Origin: Klebsiella oxytoca NBRC 105695
Lineage (GTDB): Bacteria; Pseudomonadota; Gammaproteobacteria; Enterobacterales; Enterobacteriaceae
Reading direction: 5' to 3'
Assembly: GCF_001598695.1 (NCBI RefSeq)
Contig: NZ_BCZK01000004.1
Location: 62,001 to 126,000, forward strand
Length of the DNA: 64,000 nt
Shown here: positions 41,129-49,490 of the stretch, one piece after another
Position numbering within the stretch: the stretch's first letter is position 1
Layout: each line of letters begins with the position of its first letter
Position numbers and translations under genes: made by a program
Notes under the pieces: model-generated
The model's database searches: none
What the model was told of the DNA's origin: nothing
What the model saw: only the letters and a program-made list of their open reading frames with translations

Positions 41129-41695
41129 ATGGCGCTGTATAATTTTACGCTCACCCTCTCCGGCGTAACTTCTCGTACCGTGGGTCTGGAAGATGCACTG
41201 CATGCCGCAGGCTGCGCTGACGCCCTGGTCTGTTTTTACGGAACGGCGGTCTATCTGGAGTTCGATCGCGAAAGAGACTCTCTTGAGCAGGCTATTCTGT
41301 CAGCCATTGCTGATATCGAATCCGCTCCGGCTCTGAATGCGCGAGTCGAATCCGTCGATTCCGCGCTGGTAGGATTAAGCGATATTGCCGAACTCACCGG
41401 CCTGACGCGACAGGCCGTCGCCTTATTGAAAGATGGCGCGCGAGGCTCGGGCCAGTTTCCGGGACCGGTGCAGCGCGTTAAAGGCAATTCGCCGCTATGG
41501 CGCTGGAAAACCATCGTTGGCTGGCTGGTAACGGAGGGACGACTTGCTGAAGACTCAGCGCTGGTCGCCCACGCCGAGGTGCTGGACGATCTCAATCTGG
41601 CGCTGCAGCTGAGGGCTACGCGGGAGAGCAAAACCGTGTTGCACTATCTTAGCGGGCTGGAAAGTCAGCGCCAGGCTTCACCGACGGTTGCTTAA
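41129..41695 (+). CDS. HTH partner of the HicA-like protein, putative antitoxin
   Basis: This 188-residue protein has an N-terminal alpha/beta domain of about 70 residues (MALYNFTLTLSGVTSRTVGLEDALHAAGCADALVCF) resembling HicB-type partner domains. A helix-turn-helix follows (VGLSDIAELTGLTRQAVALLKDGARG), then a WRWKTIVGWL segment as in AlpA/MerR-like DNA binders. It is directly downstream of the small HicA-like gene and probably co-translated. It likely neutralises the partner and represses the operon; both roles are inferred. Confidence 0.65.
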   Translation: MALYNFTLTLSGVTSRTVGLEDALHAAGCADALVCFYGTAVYLEFDRERDSLEQAILSAIADIESAPALNARVESVDSALVGLSDIAELTGLTRQAVALLKDGARGSGQFPGPVQRVKGNSPLWRWKTIVGWLVTEGRLAEDSALVAHAEVLDDLNLALQLRATRESKTVLHYLSGLESQRQASPTVA

Positions 41696-41750
41696 AGGCA
41701 TAAACATTCCGCGGCTTTATGGTGTTAAGGTGGCGGAAGAATCCACTTGT

Positions 41751-42260
41751 ATGGACTGCTTTATGATAACACTCACCACTCCGCGCCTGCGTCTCTCTGG
41801 GTTTAACGCATCCGACTGGCCTTTTTTTCTGCGCTTACGGCGAGATCCAGAAGTGATGCGCTATATGGGAGAGCTTCTTGAGGAGCCGGCGCTGCGGACG
41901 CTGTTTGAGTCCCGCTGCGCAGACCCTGGCGTATTCGTTTTACGTGATGCCAGCGGCGCGGCAATTGGCGATATCGGGCTGCGCATCAGCAGTAAAAACC
42001 CGCACGAAGCGGATGTCGGATACGCACTCCTGCCCGAAGCTCAGGGGAAAGGGTACGCCAGCGAAGCGCTAAAAGCGATTTGCGACTACGGTTTTCAGCA
42101 GCTCGGCGTTCACGCCATCAATGCCTGGGTGCTGGGCAGTAACGCTGGTTCCTCTCGTCTGCTGGAAAAACACGGTTTTATCCGCATTCAGGTGCTCGAA
42201 AAAGCCTATCGCCTGAACGGAATTGATTACGACGACTGGGTATATCGGCTGGAGCGTTAG
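41751..42260 (+). CDS. GNAT-family N-acetyltransferase (RimJ/RimL-like)
   Basis: The protein of about 169 residues opens with the RimJ-like LTTPRLRLSGFNASDWPFFLRLRRDPEVMRYMG. It carries the acetyl-CoA loop ALLPEAQGKGYASEALKAI and the later NAGSSRLLEKHGFI. The start is uncertain: ATG at 41751 (preceded by GGAAGA) or 41763; a longer TTG frame is unlikely. It is 55 bases downstream of the HTH gene and could belong to the same transcript. The substrate is unknown. Confidence 0.85.
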   Translation: MDCFMITLTTPRLRLSGFNASDWPFFLRLRRDPEVMRYMGELLEEPALRTLFESRCADPGVFVLRDASGAAIGDIGLRISSKNPHEADVGYALLPEAQGKGYASEALKAICDYGFQQLGVHAINAWVLGSNAGSSRLLEKHGFIRIQVLEKAYRLNGIDYDDWVYRLER

Positions 42261-42261
42261 C

Positions 42262-42291
42262 CGCCCCGACGGAGAGTATTCCGCCGGGGGC
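42262..42291. terminator. GC-rich hairpin between convergent GNAT gene and hisP
   Basis: GCCCCGACGGA and TCCGCCGGGGGC pair around a short loop between the two convergent stop codons. No long T run is present on either side, so it is a modest terminator candidate. Confidence 0.5.
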
Positions 42292-42301
42292 AGGACAGGA
42301 A

Positions 42302-43075
42302 TTACTTTAAAGAGCCTTTCAGGAACTGCTGCAGGCGCTGGCTTTTCGGATTACCGAAGACTTCGTCAGGGTGCCCCTCTTCTTCTATCTTGCCCTGATG
42401 CAGGAAGATTACGTGAGAGGAGACGTGGCGCGCAAAACCCATCTCATGGGTGACCACGACCATGGTTTTCCCCTCTTCCGCCAGCTGCTGCATAATGCGC
42501 AACACTTCGCCCACCAGTTCAGGATCAAGCGCCGACGTCGGTTCATCAAACAGCAGCACATCGGGTTCCATCGCCAGCGCGCGGGCGATGGACACGCGCT
42601 GCTGCTGGCCGCCGGAGAGATGCACCGGATATTTAATCTGCTGGCGTTCGTCAATCCCCACCTTCGCCAGATATTTCACCGCCCGCTCGCGCGCTTCCTG
42701 TTTGCTCAGGCCCAGAACCTGAATCGGCGCTTCCATCACGTTTTCCAGCACCGTCATATGGCTCCAGAGATTGAAATGCTGGAACACCATCGTCAGGCGA
42801 GTCCGCAGCAGACGCAGTTGGTTCTTATCCGACACCTTGAGCTGACCGTCTTTATCACGAACCAGACCAATGTTCTGCCCGTTAACCACAATCGTCCCTT
42901 CGCTGGGCTTTTCAAGAAAGTTAATGCAGCGCAGAAAGGTGCTTTTACCGGAACCGGATGAGCCAATAATACTGATCACGTCCCCGGCTTTCGCCCGCAG
43001 CGAAACGCCTTTCAGCACCTCGTGTTCGCCGTAACGTTTATGCAGATCGATTACATTTAATTTATTGTCGGACAT
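42302..43075 (-). CDS. hisP: Histidine/LAO ABC transporter ATP-binding protein
   Basis: HisP is the 257-residue ATPase that powers uptake of histidine, arginine, lysine and ornithine with HisQ and HisM. The Walker A is [10 protein letters not shown], the signature LSGGQQQR and Walker [15 protein letters not shown], followed by the switch histidine in VVVTHEMGF. It is the last gene of hisJQMP, 7 bases after hisM. Sequence is nearly identical to the E. coli and Salmonella proteins. Confidence 0.98.
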   Translation of the reverse strand: MSDNKLNVIDLHKRYGEHEVLKGVSLRAKAGDVISIIGSSGSGKSTFLRCINFLEKPSEGTIVVNGQNIGLVRDKDGQLKVSDKNQLRLLRTRLTMVFQHFNLWSHMTVLENVMEAPIQVLGLSKQEARERAVKYLAKVGIDERQQIKYPVHLSGGQQQRVSIARALAMEPDVLLFDEPTSALDPELVGEVLRIMQQLAEEGKTMVVVTHEMGFARHVSSHVIFLHQGKIEEEGHPDEVFGNPKSQRLQQFLKGSLK

Positions 43076-43082
43076 GGCGTTC

Positions 43083-43799
43083 TCAATGCGTCGAAGAAGG
43101 TTTGATATGCTGCAGCCAGCGCTTTTCCGCCCTGCGGAATAAGCTAATCAGCACATAGGAGATAATTAAATACAGAACTGCGGCAATGCCAAAAGCGGTA
43201 AACGGCTGGTAGGTTGCCGAGTTGATATCACGGGCAATTTTCAGCAGATCCGGCACCGTGGCGGTAAAGGCCAGCGCGGTGGAATGCAGCATCAGGATCA
43301 CTTCGTTGCTGTAGGCAGGCAGAGCAATACGCAGCGCGGAAGGCAAAATAATGCAGCGATACATTTTGACCGCAGAAAAACCGTACGCGCGGGCGGCTTC
43401 GATCTCTCCCGCCGGCACTGAACGAATCGCTCCGGCAAAAATCTCCGTGGTATAAGCGCAGGTATTCAGCGTCAACGCCAGCACCGTACAGTTCAGACCG
43501 CTACGAAAGAAGGCGTTCAGCAGTTCTGTACCTTTGACGATCTCCAGCGTGTACATACCGGAATAGAACACCAGCAGCTGCACATACAGCGGGGTACCGC
43601 GAAAGATATAGGTGAAAAGCCAGATTGGGAACTGGATAAATTTGTTGCTCGATACCCGGCCTATGGCAAGAAAAACCGCGAGTATGCCGCCCATCACGAC
43701 TGAAGAGATCAGCAGCCAGAGCGTAATCGCTACGCCGGTGAAGCGATAGCCGTCGGTCCACAGCAGAGATTTCCAGTACTCCTGAATAATATCAATCAC
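43083..43799 (-). CDS. hisM: Histidine/LAO ABC transporter permease
   Basis: HisM is a 238-residue inner-membrane permease of the HisMQ heterodimer with five helices. The EAA loop [30 protein letters not shown] contacts HisP. The start is a GTG at 43799 overlapping the hisQ stop by four bases (GTGA). Length equals E. coli HisM. Confidence 0.97.
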   Translation of the reverse strand: MIDIIQEYWKSLLWTDGYRFTGVAITLWLLISSVVMGGILAVFLAIGRVSSNKFIQFPIWLFTYIFRGTPLYVQLLVFYSGMYTLEIVKGTELLNAFFRSGLNCTVLALTLNTCAYTTEIFAGAIRSVPAGEIEAARAYGFSAVKMYRCIILPSALRIALPAYSNEVILMLHSTALAFTATVPDLLKIARDINSATYQPFTAFGIAAVLYLIISYVLISLFRRAEKRWLQHIKPSSTH

Positions 43800-44482
43800 A
43801 GGTCAGCCCTCTTCACGCCAACAGAATAACGGCGTTCGAGCATCAGCAGCACACCATTGGAAACCGTGGTAAACACCAGATAAATCAGGCCGCAGACGAT
43901 AGCGAAGTAGAAAGGCTCCCAGGTGCTTTTACCCGCCAGCTGAGTTGCCTTAACCACATCCTCCAGCCCCAGCAATGAGACCAGTGCAGTCGCTTTGAGG
44001 ATCACCTGCCAGTTATTGCCAATTCCGGGCAGCGCATAGCGCATCATTGCCGGAAACAGAATGCGGCGAAAGGTCTGCCCGCCGCTGAAGCCGAAGGCCG
44101 TTGCCGCTTCAATATGTCCCTTCGGTACCGCCAGGAAGGCGCCGCGAAAGGTTTCGGTGAAGTAAGCGCCGTAAATAAAGCCCAGAGTGATAATCCCCGC
44201 GACCATGGGGTCGATATCAAACTGCGCGAGGCCAAGCGCATCGGTCAGTGCGTTGAGCGCGATCTGCAACCCGTAGAAAATCAGCAGCATCAGCACCAGA
44301 TCGGGTACGCCGCGAATTAAGGTGGTATAGCCTTCAAAAATCAGCGCCAGCGGACGATTACTGGAAAGCTTCGCCCCCGCGCCTGCCAGGCCGATAAGCA
44401 CCGCCAGAACGACCGAGCTTAACGCCAGCTCAAGGGTGACCAGCGCGCCCTGAAAAATAACCTGAGAAAAACCGTACAGCAT
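43796..44482 (-). CDS. hisQ: Histidine/LAO ABC transporter permease
   Basis: HisQ is the second permease subunit (228 residues) with the EAA loop HIEAATAFGFSGGQTFRRILFPAMMRYALPG. The ATG at 44482 (MLYGFSQVIFQGALVTLEL) matches E. coli; an earlier in-frame ATG would start inside the intergenic hairpin region. It is separated from hisJ by a strong hairpin. Confidence 0.97.
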   Translation of the reverse strand: MLYGFSQVIFQGALVTLELALSSVVLAVLIGLAGAGAKLSSNRPLALIFEGYTTLIRGVPDLVLMLLIFYGLQIALNALTDALGLAQFDIDPMVAGIITLGFIYGAYFTETFRGAFLAVPKGHIEAATAFGFSGGQTFRRILFPAMMRYALPGIGNNWQVILKATALVSLLGLEDVVKATQLAGKSTWEPFYFAIVCGLIYLVFTTVSNGVLLMLERRYSVGVKRADL

Positions 44483-44506
44483 GCTGTCTGCCCTGTCTGT
44501 CATCAA

Positions 44507-44534
44507 CCATCGCGCGCTAAGTCACGCGCGATGG
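44507..44534 (-). repeat. Hairpin between hisJ and hisQ
   Basis: CCATCGCGCG and CGCGCGATGG form a perfect 10-bp stem with an 8-base loop, between the hisJ stop and the hisQ start. In Salmonella a REP element occupies this junction and helps keep binding-protein message more abundant than permease message. This hairpin is in the same place but is not a REP. Confidence 0.8.
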
Positions 44535-44548
44535 GGTACGCGGGATGG

Positions 44549-45331
44549 TTAGTCGCCGTACACGTTAAAATCGAAATATTTCTTCGCCAGCTTGTCGTAG
44601 GTGCCGTCCTGGCGCATCTCGGCAAAGGCTTTATTTAATGCTTCACGCAGCTCATTATCCTCTTTGCGCAGCCCCATTCCGGTGCCGACGCCAAACAGCT
44701 TCTCGTCTTTAATCGACGGGCCGCCGAACTGATAATCTTTGCCGATAGGCTGTTTGAGGAAGCCTTCGCTGGCGGCAACTTCATCCTGGAACGCCGCGTC
44801 AATACGTCCGGCGGTCAAATCGGAATAGATATTGTCCTGACCCTGATAGGAAACGATTTCAATACCTTTCGGCGCCCAGTGTTCATTGCCATAGGTTTCT
44901 TGTGTGGTGCCCTGCAGAACGCCAATGCGCTTACCTTTCAGCTTCGCAAGGTCTGGCGTGATATCGCTGCCTTTTTTGACGACCAGGCGAGAATCAGCCG
45001 CGTAAAGTTTGTCGGTGAAGGCAATTTCCTGCTGGCGTTTTTCGGTGATCGAAAGCGAAGACATAATGGCGTCGATCTTCTTCGCTTTTAAAGAAGGGAT
45101 CAGCGCGTCCAGCGGGTTCTCAATGAAGGTACATTGCGTATTGATGCGCTTACACAGCTCTTTTGCCAGATCGATGTCAAAACCAACCAATTCACCCTGT
45201 GCATTCTTTGATTCGAACGGGGCATAAGTAGGATCGGTGCCAATGCGGACTTTTTGCGGAATTGCTGCGAATACGGTGGAAACGCTGGAAAGGGCCAGCG
45301 CTAAGGAGAGAGACAACGCCAGTTTTTTCAT
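44549..45331 (-). CDS. hisJ: Histidine-binding periplasmic protein
   Basis: HisJ is the 260-residue periplasmic receptor delivering histidine to HisQMP2. It has a cleavable signal peptide ([16 protein letters not shown]...VFA) and the solute-binding fold starting [38 protein letters not shown]. The ATG at 45331 is chosen over an upstream GTG because it gives the E. coli N-terminus. Its own sigma-54-like promoter lies about 50 bases upstream. Confidence 0.97.
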   Translation of the reverse strand: MKKLALSLSLALALSSVSTVFAAIPQKVRIGTDPTYAPFESKNAQGELVGFDIDLAKELCKRINTQCTFIENPLDALIPSLKAKKIDAIMSSLSITEKRQQEIAFTDKLYAADSRLVVKKGSDITPDLAKLKGKRIGVLQGTTQETYGNEHWAPKGIEIVSYQGQDNIYSDLTAGRIDAAFQDEVAASEGFLKQPIGKDYQFGGPSIKDEKLFGVGTGMGLRKEDNELREALNKAFAEMRQDGTYDKLAKKYFDFNVYGD

Positions 45332-45382
45332 AACTATCCTCAACAGACTGTCATTCTAATGGATTTATTAGAAGTACTTACG

Positions 45383-45398
45383 GCAGTTATCGTGCCAT
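45383..45398 (-). promoter_or_regulatory. Candidate sigma-54 promoter of hisJ
   Basis: On the minus strand TGGCACGATAACTGC matches the consensus TGGCACG-N4-TTGC at the invariant GG and GC with exact 10-bp spacing. TGGCACG itself is a perfect match. Transcription would begin about 40 bases ahead of the hisJ ATG. Confidence 0.65.
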
Positions 45399-45560
45399 TA
45401 TTCGCCCCGGTAAGGCAAAGCATTCTGCGCCGGAAAGCAAATTTTTTCGCATCGGAAACGCTTAACTATGCACTTTTTAACATAGAGTGCGCAATTTCCT
45501 TCACCAAATTGATCCGCTTAAAGCGCCGTTGCACCAATATCAGACAGAAATAGATACTCG

Positions 45561-45579
45561 TGGCCCGGAATCCGGGCCA
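45561..45579 (-). terminator. Hairpin after argT, possible attenuator
   Basis: TGGCCCGG-AAT-CCGGGCCA is a near-perfect palindrome 10 bases past the argT stop. It lacks a T run, so it is more likely a partial attenuator or mRNA 3'-end stabiliser than a full terminator. Confidence 0.6.
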
Positions 45580-45588
45580 GCGGGCGAC

Positions 45589-46371
45589 TTAATCACCGTA
45601 AACGTTGAAGTCGAAGTATTTCTTCGCCATTTTGTCGTAGGTGCCGTCTTTGCGAAGCTCAGCCAGGGCTTTATCAAAAGCGGCCTTCAGTTCGCTATCG
45701 TCCTTACGCAGGCCAATACCGGTGCCATCTCCGAAGAATTTTTTGTCTTTAACAGAAGGTCCGGCAAAGGCAAAATCTTTACCGGCTGGTTGCTTGAGGA
45801 AGCCTTCGCTGGCGGCGACCTCATCCTGCAAGGCGGCATCCAGGCGGCCCGCAGCGAGGTCTGAGTAGATTAAGTCCTGATTCTGATAAGCCACGACATC
45901 TACCCCGTGGCTGCGCCAGCGTTCATTGCCGTAGGCCTCCTGGGTGGAGCCCTGCAGAACGCCGACGTGCTTGCCTTTCAGAGATTCCAGCGTCGGTTGA
46001 ATCGGTGAGCCTTTGGCGGCAATCAGGCGAGAGTCCGCCGCGTAGAGCTTGTCAGAGAACGCGATTTCCTGCTGGCGTTTTTCGGTGATCGATAACGAAG
46101 AGATGATGGCGTCGATTTTCTTCGCCTTCAGCGATGGGATCAGGGAGTCGAAATCGCTGCCAACCCAGGTACATTTTACTTTGATGCGCGAACAGAGCTC
46201 ATTACCCAAATCAATGTCAAAACCCACGAAATCCCCTTTCGCATCCTTAGAAGAAAAAGGCGCGTAGGTGGCATCGGTGCCAATGCGAATACTCTGCGGC
46301 AGCGCGGCGAAGGCGCTGGAAGCGCTGCAAATGCCCATCATTAAAGAGAAAGCCAGGACCGTCTTCTTCAT
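45589..46371 (-). CDS. argT: Lysine/arginine/ornithine-binding periplasmic protein
   Basis: ArgT is a 260-residue paralogue of HisJ that feeds lysine, arginine and ornithine to the same HisQMP2 transporter. It has a signal peptide ([22 protein letters not shown]) and a mature start [17 protein letters not shown], with the paired cysteines of the family in [12 protein letters not shown]. It lies immediately upstream of hisJ on the same strand, reflecting an old duplication. A sigma-54 promoter is predicted about 60 bases upstream. Confidence 0.97.
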   Translation of the reverse strand: MKKTVLAFSLMMGICSASSAFAALPQSIRIGTDATYAPFSSKDAKGDFVGFDIDLGNELCSRIKVKCTWVGSDFDSLIPSLKAKKIDAIISSLSITEKRQQEIAFSDKLYAADSRLIAAKGSPIQPTLESLKGKHVGVLQGSTQEAYGNERWRSHGVDVVAYQNQDLIYSDLAAGRLDAALQDEVAASEGFLKQPAGKDFAFAGPSVKDKKFFGDGTGIGLRKDDSELKAAFDKALAELRKDGTYDKMAKKYFDFNVYGD

Positions 46372-46441
46372 AGGTTACCCTTAAGTGTCGTGATGTTGTT
46401 ATGTCGTGCGTTGTCTTGTTATTGGTGCTGCCGACAAATCT

Positions 46442-46457
46442 TGCACGTTTTATGCCA
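46442..46457 (-). promoter_or_regulatory. Candidate sigma-54 promoter of argT
   Basis: TGGCATAAAACGTGCA on the minus strand has the invariant GG and GC elements at the exact -24/-12 spacing. The argT promoter of Salmonella is known to be sigma-54 and NtrC dependent. The expected leader before the argT ATG is about 60 bases. Confidence 0.75.
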
Positions 46458-46612
46458 TTCTCTCAGTGCGTGCTGGAAACGGCGTTAAATTTGTTAAATA
46501 AAGGTTGCAAGTTTGTCTTGAAAGGGAAGATACCAGCAATAATGGATAAACCGCAGCGCCGTAGCGCAAAAAAACAAATTAAATGTTGAGGATTTGATCG
46601 AGGCGACAAAAT

Positions 46613-46629
46613 TGCACTGCAGGAGCGCA
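46613..46629. promoter_or_regulatory. NtrC-like enhancer site 1 (argT)
   Basis: TGCACTGCAGGAGCGCA fits the 6-5-6 NtrC pattern TGCAC(Y)-N5-(R)GTGCA with one mismatch in the right half. It lies about 160 bases upstream of the sigma-54 promoter. Confidence 0.6.
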
Positions 46630-46642
46630 GAGGTGAAGAAAG

Positions 46643-46659
46643 CGCACTATGTTAGTGCG
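46643..46659. promoter_or_regulatory. NtrC-like enhancer site 2, also a hairpin after ubiX
   Basis: CGCACTATGTTAGTGCG is a symmetric 6-5-6 site whose centre is 30 bp from that of site 1. On the minus strand the same palindrome (GCGCACTA-ACA-TAGTGCGC) followed by TTTCTT could terminate ubiX transcripts, because it lies 2 bases past the ubiX stop. Confidence 0.6.
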
Positions 46660-46661
46660 CC

Positions 46662-47231
46662 CTACGCGCCCTGCCAGCGGGTAAAGAGGTCTGCAGGAAG
46701 AGAGATATTAAACTGATCGATAACGCGATTGACCGTTTGATTGATCACATCGTCAAGGCTTTCAGGACGATGATAGAACGCCGGAACCGGCGGCATAATC
46801 ACTGCGCCCATTTCCGCCGCCTGGACCAGCAGACGCAGATGACCGAGGTGGAACGGCGTTTCCCGAACGCACAGCACCAGCGGGCGACGCTCTTTAAGCA
46901 CCACGTCCGCCGCTCTGGTCAGCAGCCCATCGGTATAGCTATGAACAATGCCGGAAAGCGTTTTCATTGAACATGGCAAAATCACCATCCCGGCGGTTTT
47001 AAAAGAGCCGGAAGAGATACTGGCGGCGATATCACGGGCATCGTGCACTACGTCGGCCAACGCCTGCACCTCGCGCAGGGAGAAGTCCGTCTCCAGCGCC
47101 AGCGTCTGACGGGCGGCCTGGCTTAAAATAAGATGGGTTTCGACATCAGACACCTCGCGCAAAACCTGGAGCAGGCGTACGCCGTAAATTGCGCCGCTGG
47201 CGCCAGAGATACCGATAATGAGTCGCTTCAC
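46662..47231 (-). CDS. ubiX: Flavin prenyltransferase UbiX
   Basis: UbiX makes prenylated FMN, the cofactor of the ubiquinone-pathway decarboxylase UbiD. The 189-residue protein has the flavoprotein motif LIIGISGASGAIYGVRLL at the N-terminus, the SSGSFKTAGMVILPCSMKTLSGI block and RRPLVLCVRETPFHLGHL. The GTG at 47231 follows AAAGGGG and gives the E. coli length; a GTG six codons earlier is also in frame. In E. coli ubiX follows purF; here an accessory cluster separates them and ubiX lies 41 bases downstream of a LacI-family gene. Confidence 0.96.
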   Translation of the reverse strand: MKRLIIGISGASGAIYGVRLLQVLREVSDVETHLILSQAARQTLALETDFSLREVQALADVVHDARDIAASISSGSFKTAGMVILPCSMKTLSGIVHSYTDGLLTRAADVVLKERRPLVLCVRETPFHLGHLRLLVQAAEMGAVIMPPVPAFYHRPESLDDVINQTVNRVIDQFNISLPADLFTRWQGA

Positions 47232-47272
47232 GATGATTGCCCCTTTCACACGATGGCGCAGACTTTGCCGGA

Positions 47273-48268
47273 TTATGCCTGCGGACGCAACCGCAATGAA
47301 CTCTCACGAACCACTAACCGCACCGGCAACAACAGGTTTCTGTCACCCTCATCGCTGAGTAAAAGACGGAACGCATCGCGGCCAAGCTCACGCTTATCAA
47401 TGGCCACCGTGGTTAACGGCGGCCAGGCCCATGCAGCAGCTTCAATATCATCGAAACCGACGATCGCAATCTCATCCGGCACCTTGATGCCCTTCCGCGC
47501 GCAAACTCTCATCGCCACCAGCGCCGCCATATCGTTATAAGCAAAGATAGCATCCGGCGGCTGCGGTAGCGCCAGCAGTTTCTCCATGCCTTCTACCAGC
47601 GGTTTTTCTATCTCCTTGACCGGGGGGACTTCGACTCGATACTCCTCGGCCAGAGAAATTCCGGCATCAAACAGCGCCTGCAGATAGCCTTCAGTACGCT
47701 GACGGATGCTGTAATGGTGCTGCGAATGGCCGAGTAAGGCAATACGCTTTCTTCCCTGTTCAAGCAGGTGCCGGGTGGCGATAAATCCGCCGTGATAGTT
47801 GTCAGGATTGGCACAGGGAAAATCCGCCGCCCACAAATCAACCAGGGCAACGGGGAGCGCCGTTTTTTTCAACTCCGCCAGTATCTCTGCTTCAAGATAA
47901 CCCGCGCAGATCAGCGCGTCAGGCTGATGGAGATTAATCAACTCGCCAACTGAATCTCCCGGACCAATGGGCTGGAAGCTCATGGCAATTTCATTTTCTC
48001 TACAAGCGTCAGCAACGCCAAGCATGACGGTCGAATAGAACGGCAGAGCGCTGGCAATATTGTGTTCCCTGTGCATTAAAAACAGCAGCCGCTTGATGCG
48101 ACCGTTGCGCAAGCGGCTAAAATCATAGCCTTCGGCTTCCGCTATCGACAGGATCCGCTGACGAGTCTCCTCGCTAAGCCCCGGCTGCCCTTTTAGCGCT
48201 CTTGATACTGCGGCAATCGACACGCCGCAGGCCGCCGCAATATCTTTAATTCTGGTCTTTTTTACCAT
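47273..48268 (-). CDS. LacI-family transcriptional regulator
   Basis: This 331-residue repressor has the LacI HTH and hinge (RIKDIAAACGVSIAAVSRALKGQPGLSEETRQRI) and a sugar-binding C-terminal domain (GFDDIEAAAWAWPPLTTVAIDKRELG). The ATG at 48268 (MVKKTRIKDI) is chosen over a longer frame that would start within the ROK gene's end. It is downstream of the ROK kinase gene and divergent from the transporter/GH127 pair, so it probably controls this cluster. The ligand is unknown. Confidence 0.9.
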   Translation of the reverse strand: MVKKTRIKDIAAACGVSIAAVSRALKGQPGLSEETRQRILSIAEAEGYDFSRLRNGRIKRLLFLMHREHNIASALPFYSTVMLGVADACRENEIAMSFQPIGPGDSVGELINLHQPDALICAGYLEAEILAELKKTALPVALVDLWAADFPCANPDNYHGGFIATRHLLEQGRKRIALLGHSQHHYSIRQRTEGYLQALFDAGISLAEEYRVEVPPVKEIEKPLVEGMEKLLALPQPPDAIFAYNDMAALVAMRVCARKGIKVPDEIAIVGFDDIEAAAWAWPPLTTVAIDKRELGRDAFRLLLSDEGDRNLLLPVRLVVRESSLRLRPQA

Positions 48269-48306
48269 TCCGTTCGTTTTCACCTGTTTTACGGGGTTTA
48301 CGCTGA

Positions 48307-49218
48307 TTATCCCTGCAGCGCCTGCTCTCCAGCCCAAGCTGCGCCGCGTACGCCGCTGCTGTCGCCATGCTTTGCCGGCAGAACCGGCGTCACGCAGCGT
48401 CCACCGAATATGTACTTTGCCATTTCAGCCGATAAATCGCTATACAGCTCATCGACGCCCGACAGTCCCCCACCTATCACTATCACATCCGGATCGAGCG
48501 TATTCACGACGTTTGCGAAGGCGCGCGCCAGCTGATTACGGAATTGCCGCCACAGCGCCAGCGCTTGAGGGTGTCCTTCACGCATCTTCAACACCAGTTC
48601 TTCAGCGGTTCCGCGTCCTTCATTATGTAAGCGAAACTGTCGGGCCAGCCCGCTGCCAGAGATAAACGATTCTACGCAGTTATGCTGACCGCAATAGCAC
48701 AAGTGCGAAGGCCCATCGTGTTCCGGGGAATAGTGCGGCAAAGGATTATGCCCCCATTCACCGCTGCAGGCATTCGGCCCGGTCAGCAAACGCTGATGCA
48801 CCACCACACCGCCGCCGCATCCGGTACCAAGTATCGCCCCAAACACCACTTCATGACCGGCGCCGCAGCCATCTATCGCTTCCGACAGCGCGAAACAGTT
48901 AGCATCGTTTGCGACAGCCACCGGCTGGGAAAAATAGTCGCTAAGGATATCATGCAGCGGATGCCCATTGACCACCTGAATATTTGAATTTTTTACTAAA
49001 CAAGTAGCGGTGTCAATCGCGCCGGGCAAACCGAATCCCAGGCTTAGCTTTTCGCCTGCCCAATCCTGCGCGGCATGGACTTCTCCAATGATACCCTGTA
49101 AGAACTGCTCAATACTGGCTTTCGGTGTCGCAATGCGCTGCTGCCAGACCAGTTTTCCCTTGTCATCCAGCACGACAGTCTCAACTTTGGTCCCACCGAT
49201 ATCCATTCCTAAATGCAT
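48307..49218 (-). CDS. ROK-family sugar kinase (Mak-like)
   Basis: This 303-residue sugar kinase has the phosphate-binding loop MDIGGTKVETVVLD, the catalytic Asp in ANDANCFALSEA and GAILGTGCGGGVVV. It carries the ROK zinc motif GHNPLP...CYCGQHNCVESFISG and ends KHGDSSGVRGAAW. It is most like the fructokinase Mak of E. coli but shares the locus with GH127 genes, so the real substrate may be another hexose or pentose released by the cluster. It is divergent from the transporter gene. Confidence 0.88.
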   Translation of the reverse strand: MHLGMDIGGTKVETVVLDDKGKLVWQQRIATPKASIEQFLQGIIGEVHAAQDWAGEKLSLGFGLPGAIDTATCLVKNSNIQVVNGHPLHDILSDYFSQPVAVANDANCFALSEAIDGCGAGHEVVFGAILGTGCGGGVVVHQRLLTGPNACSGEWGHNPLPHYSPEHDGPSHLCYCGQHNCVESFISGSGLARQFRLHNEGRGTAEELVLKMREGHPQALALWRQFRNQLARAFANVVNTLDPDVIVIGGGLSGVDELYSDLSAEMAKYIFGGRCVTPVLPAKHGDSSGVRGAAWAGEQALQG

Positions 49219-49490
49219 TTAATTCGACCTTTTCTCGTAAAAATGATGCTCAGCTTAGCGAATAACGCAAAAAATCCCGGCATCCTTCACGGATAAACGT
49301 GATCAAGATCGGCATTAAAAATAATTTATAGTAAAAATAAAGATCAATATCACAAGCACAAAAGTCAAAAATGTACGAAAAGAGAAGATTAGATCTATGC
49401 TCGGCAGCGTATGAAGTTTACTAAAAACATAAAAACAGATCGTAATGACCTGTGTACCCTCACACTCTGCTTAGCAAATAAGGATTGGTT
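49219..49490. promoter_or_regulatory. Divergent control region of the GH127 cluster
   Basis: The 272 AT-rich bases between the ROK and transporter genes hold the promoters of both. Candidate palindromes are TCACG-N6-CGTGA (49287-49302) and GTTT-N5-AAAC (49416-49428). A TGTGA half-site pattern around 49339-49354 (minus strand) could be a weak CRP site. None is strong on its own. Confidence 0.4.
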
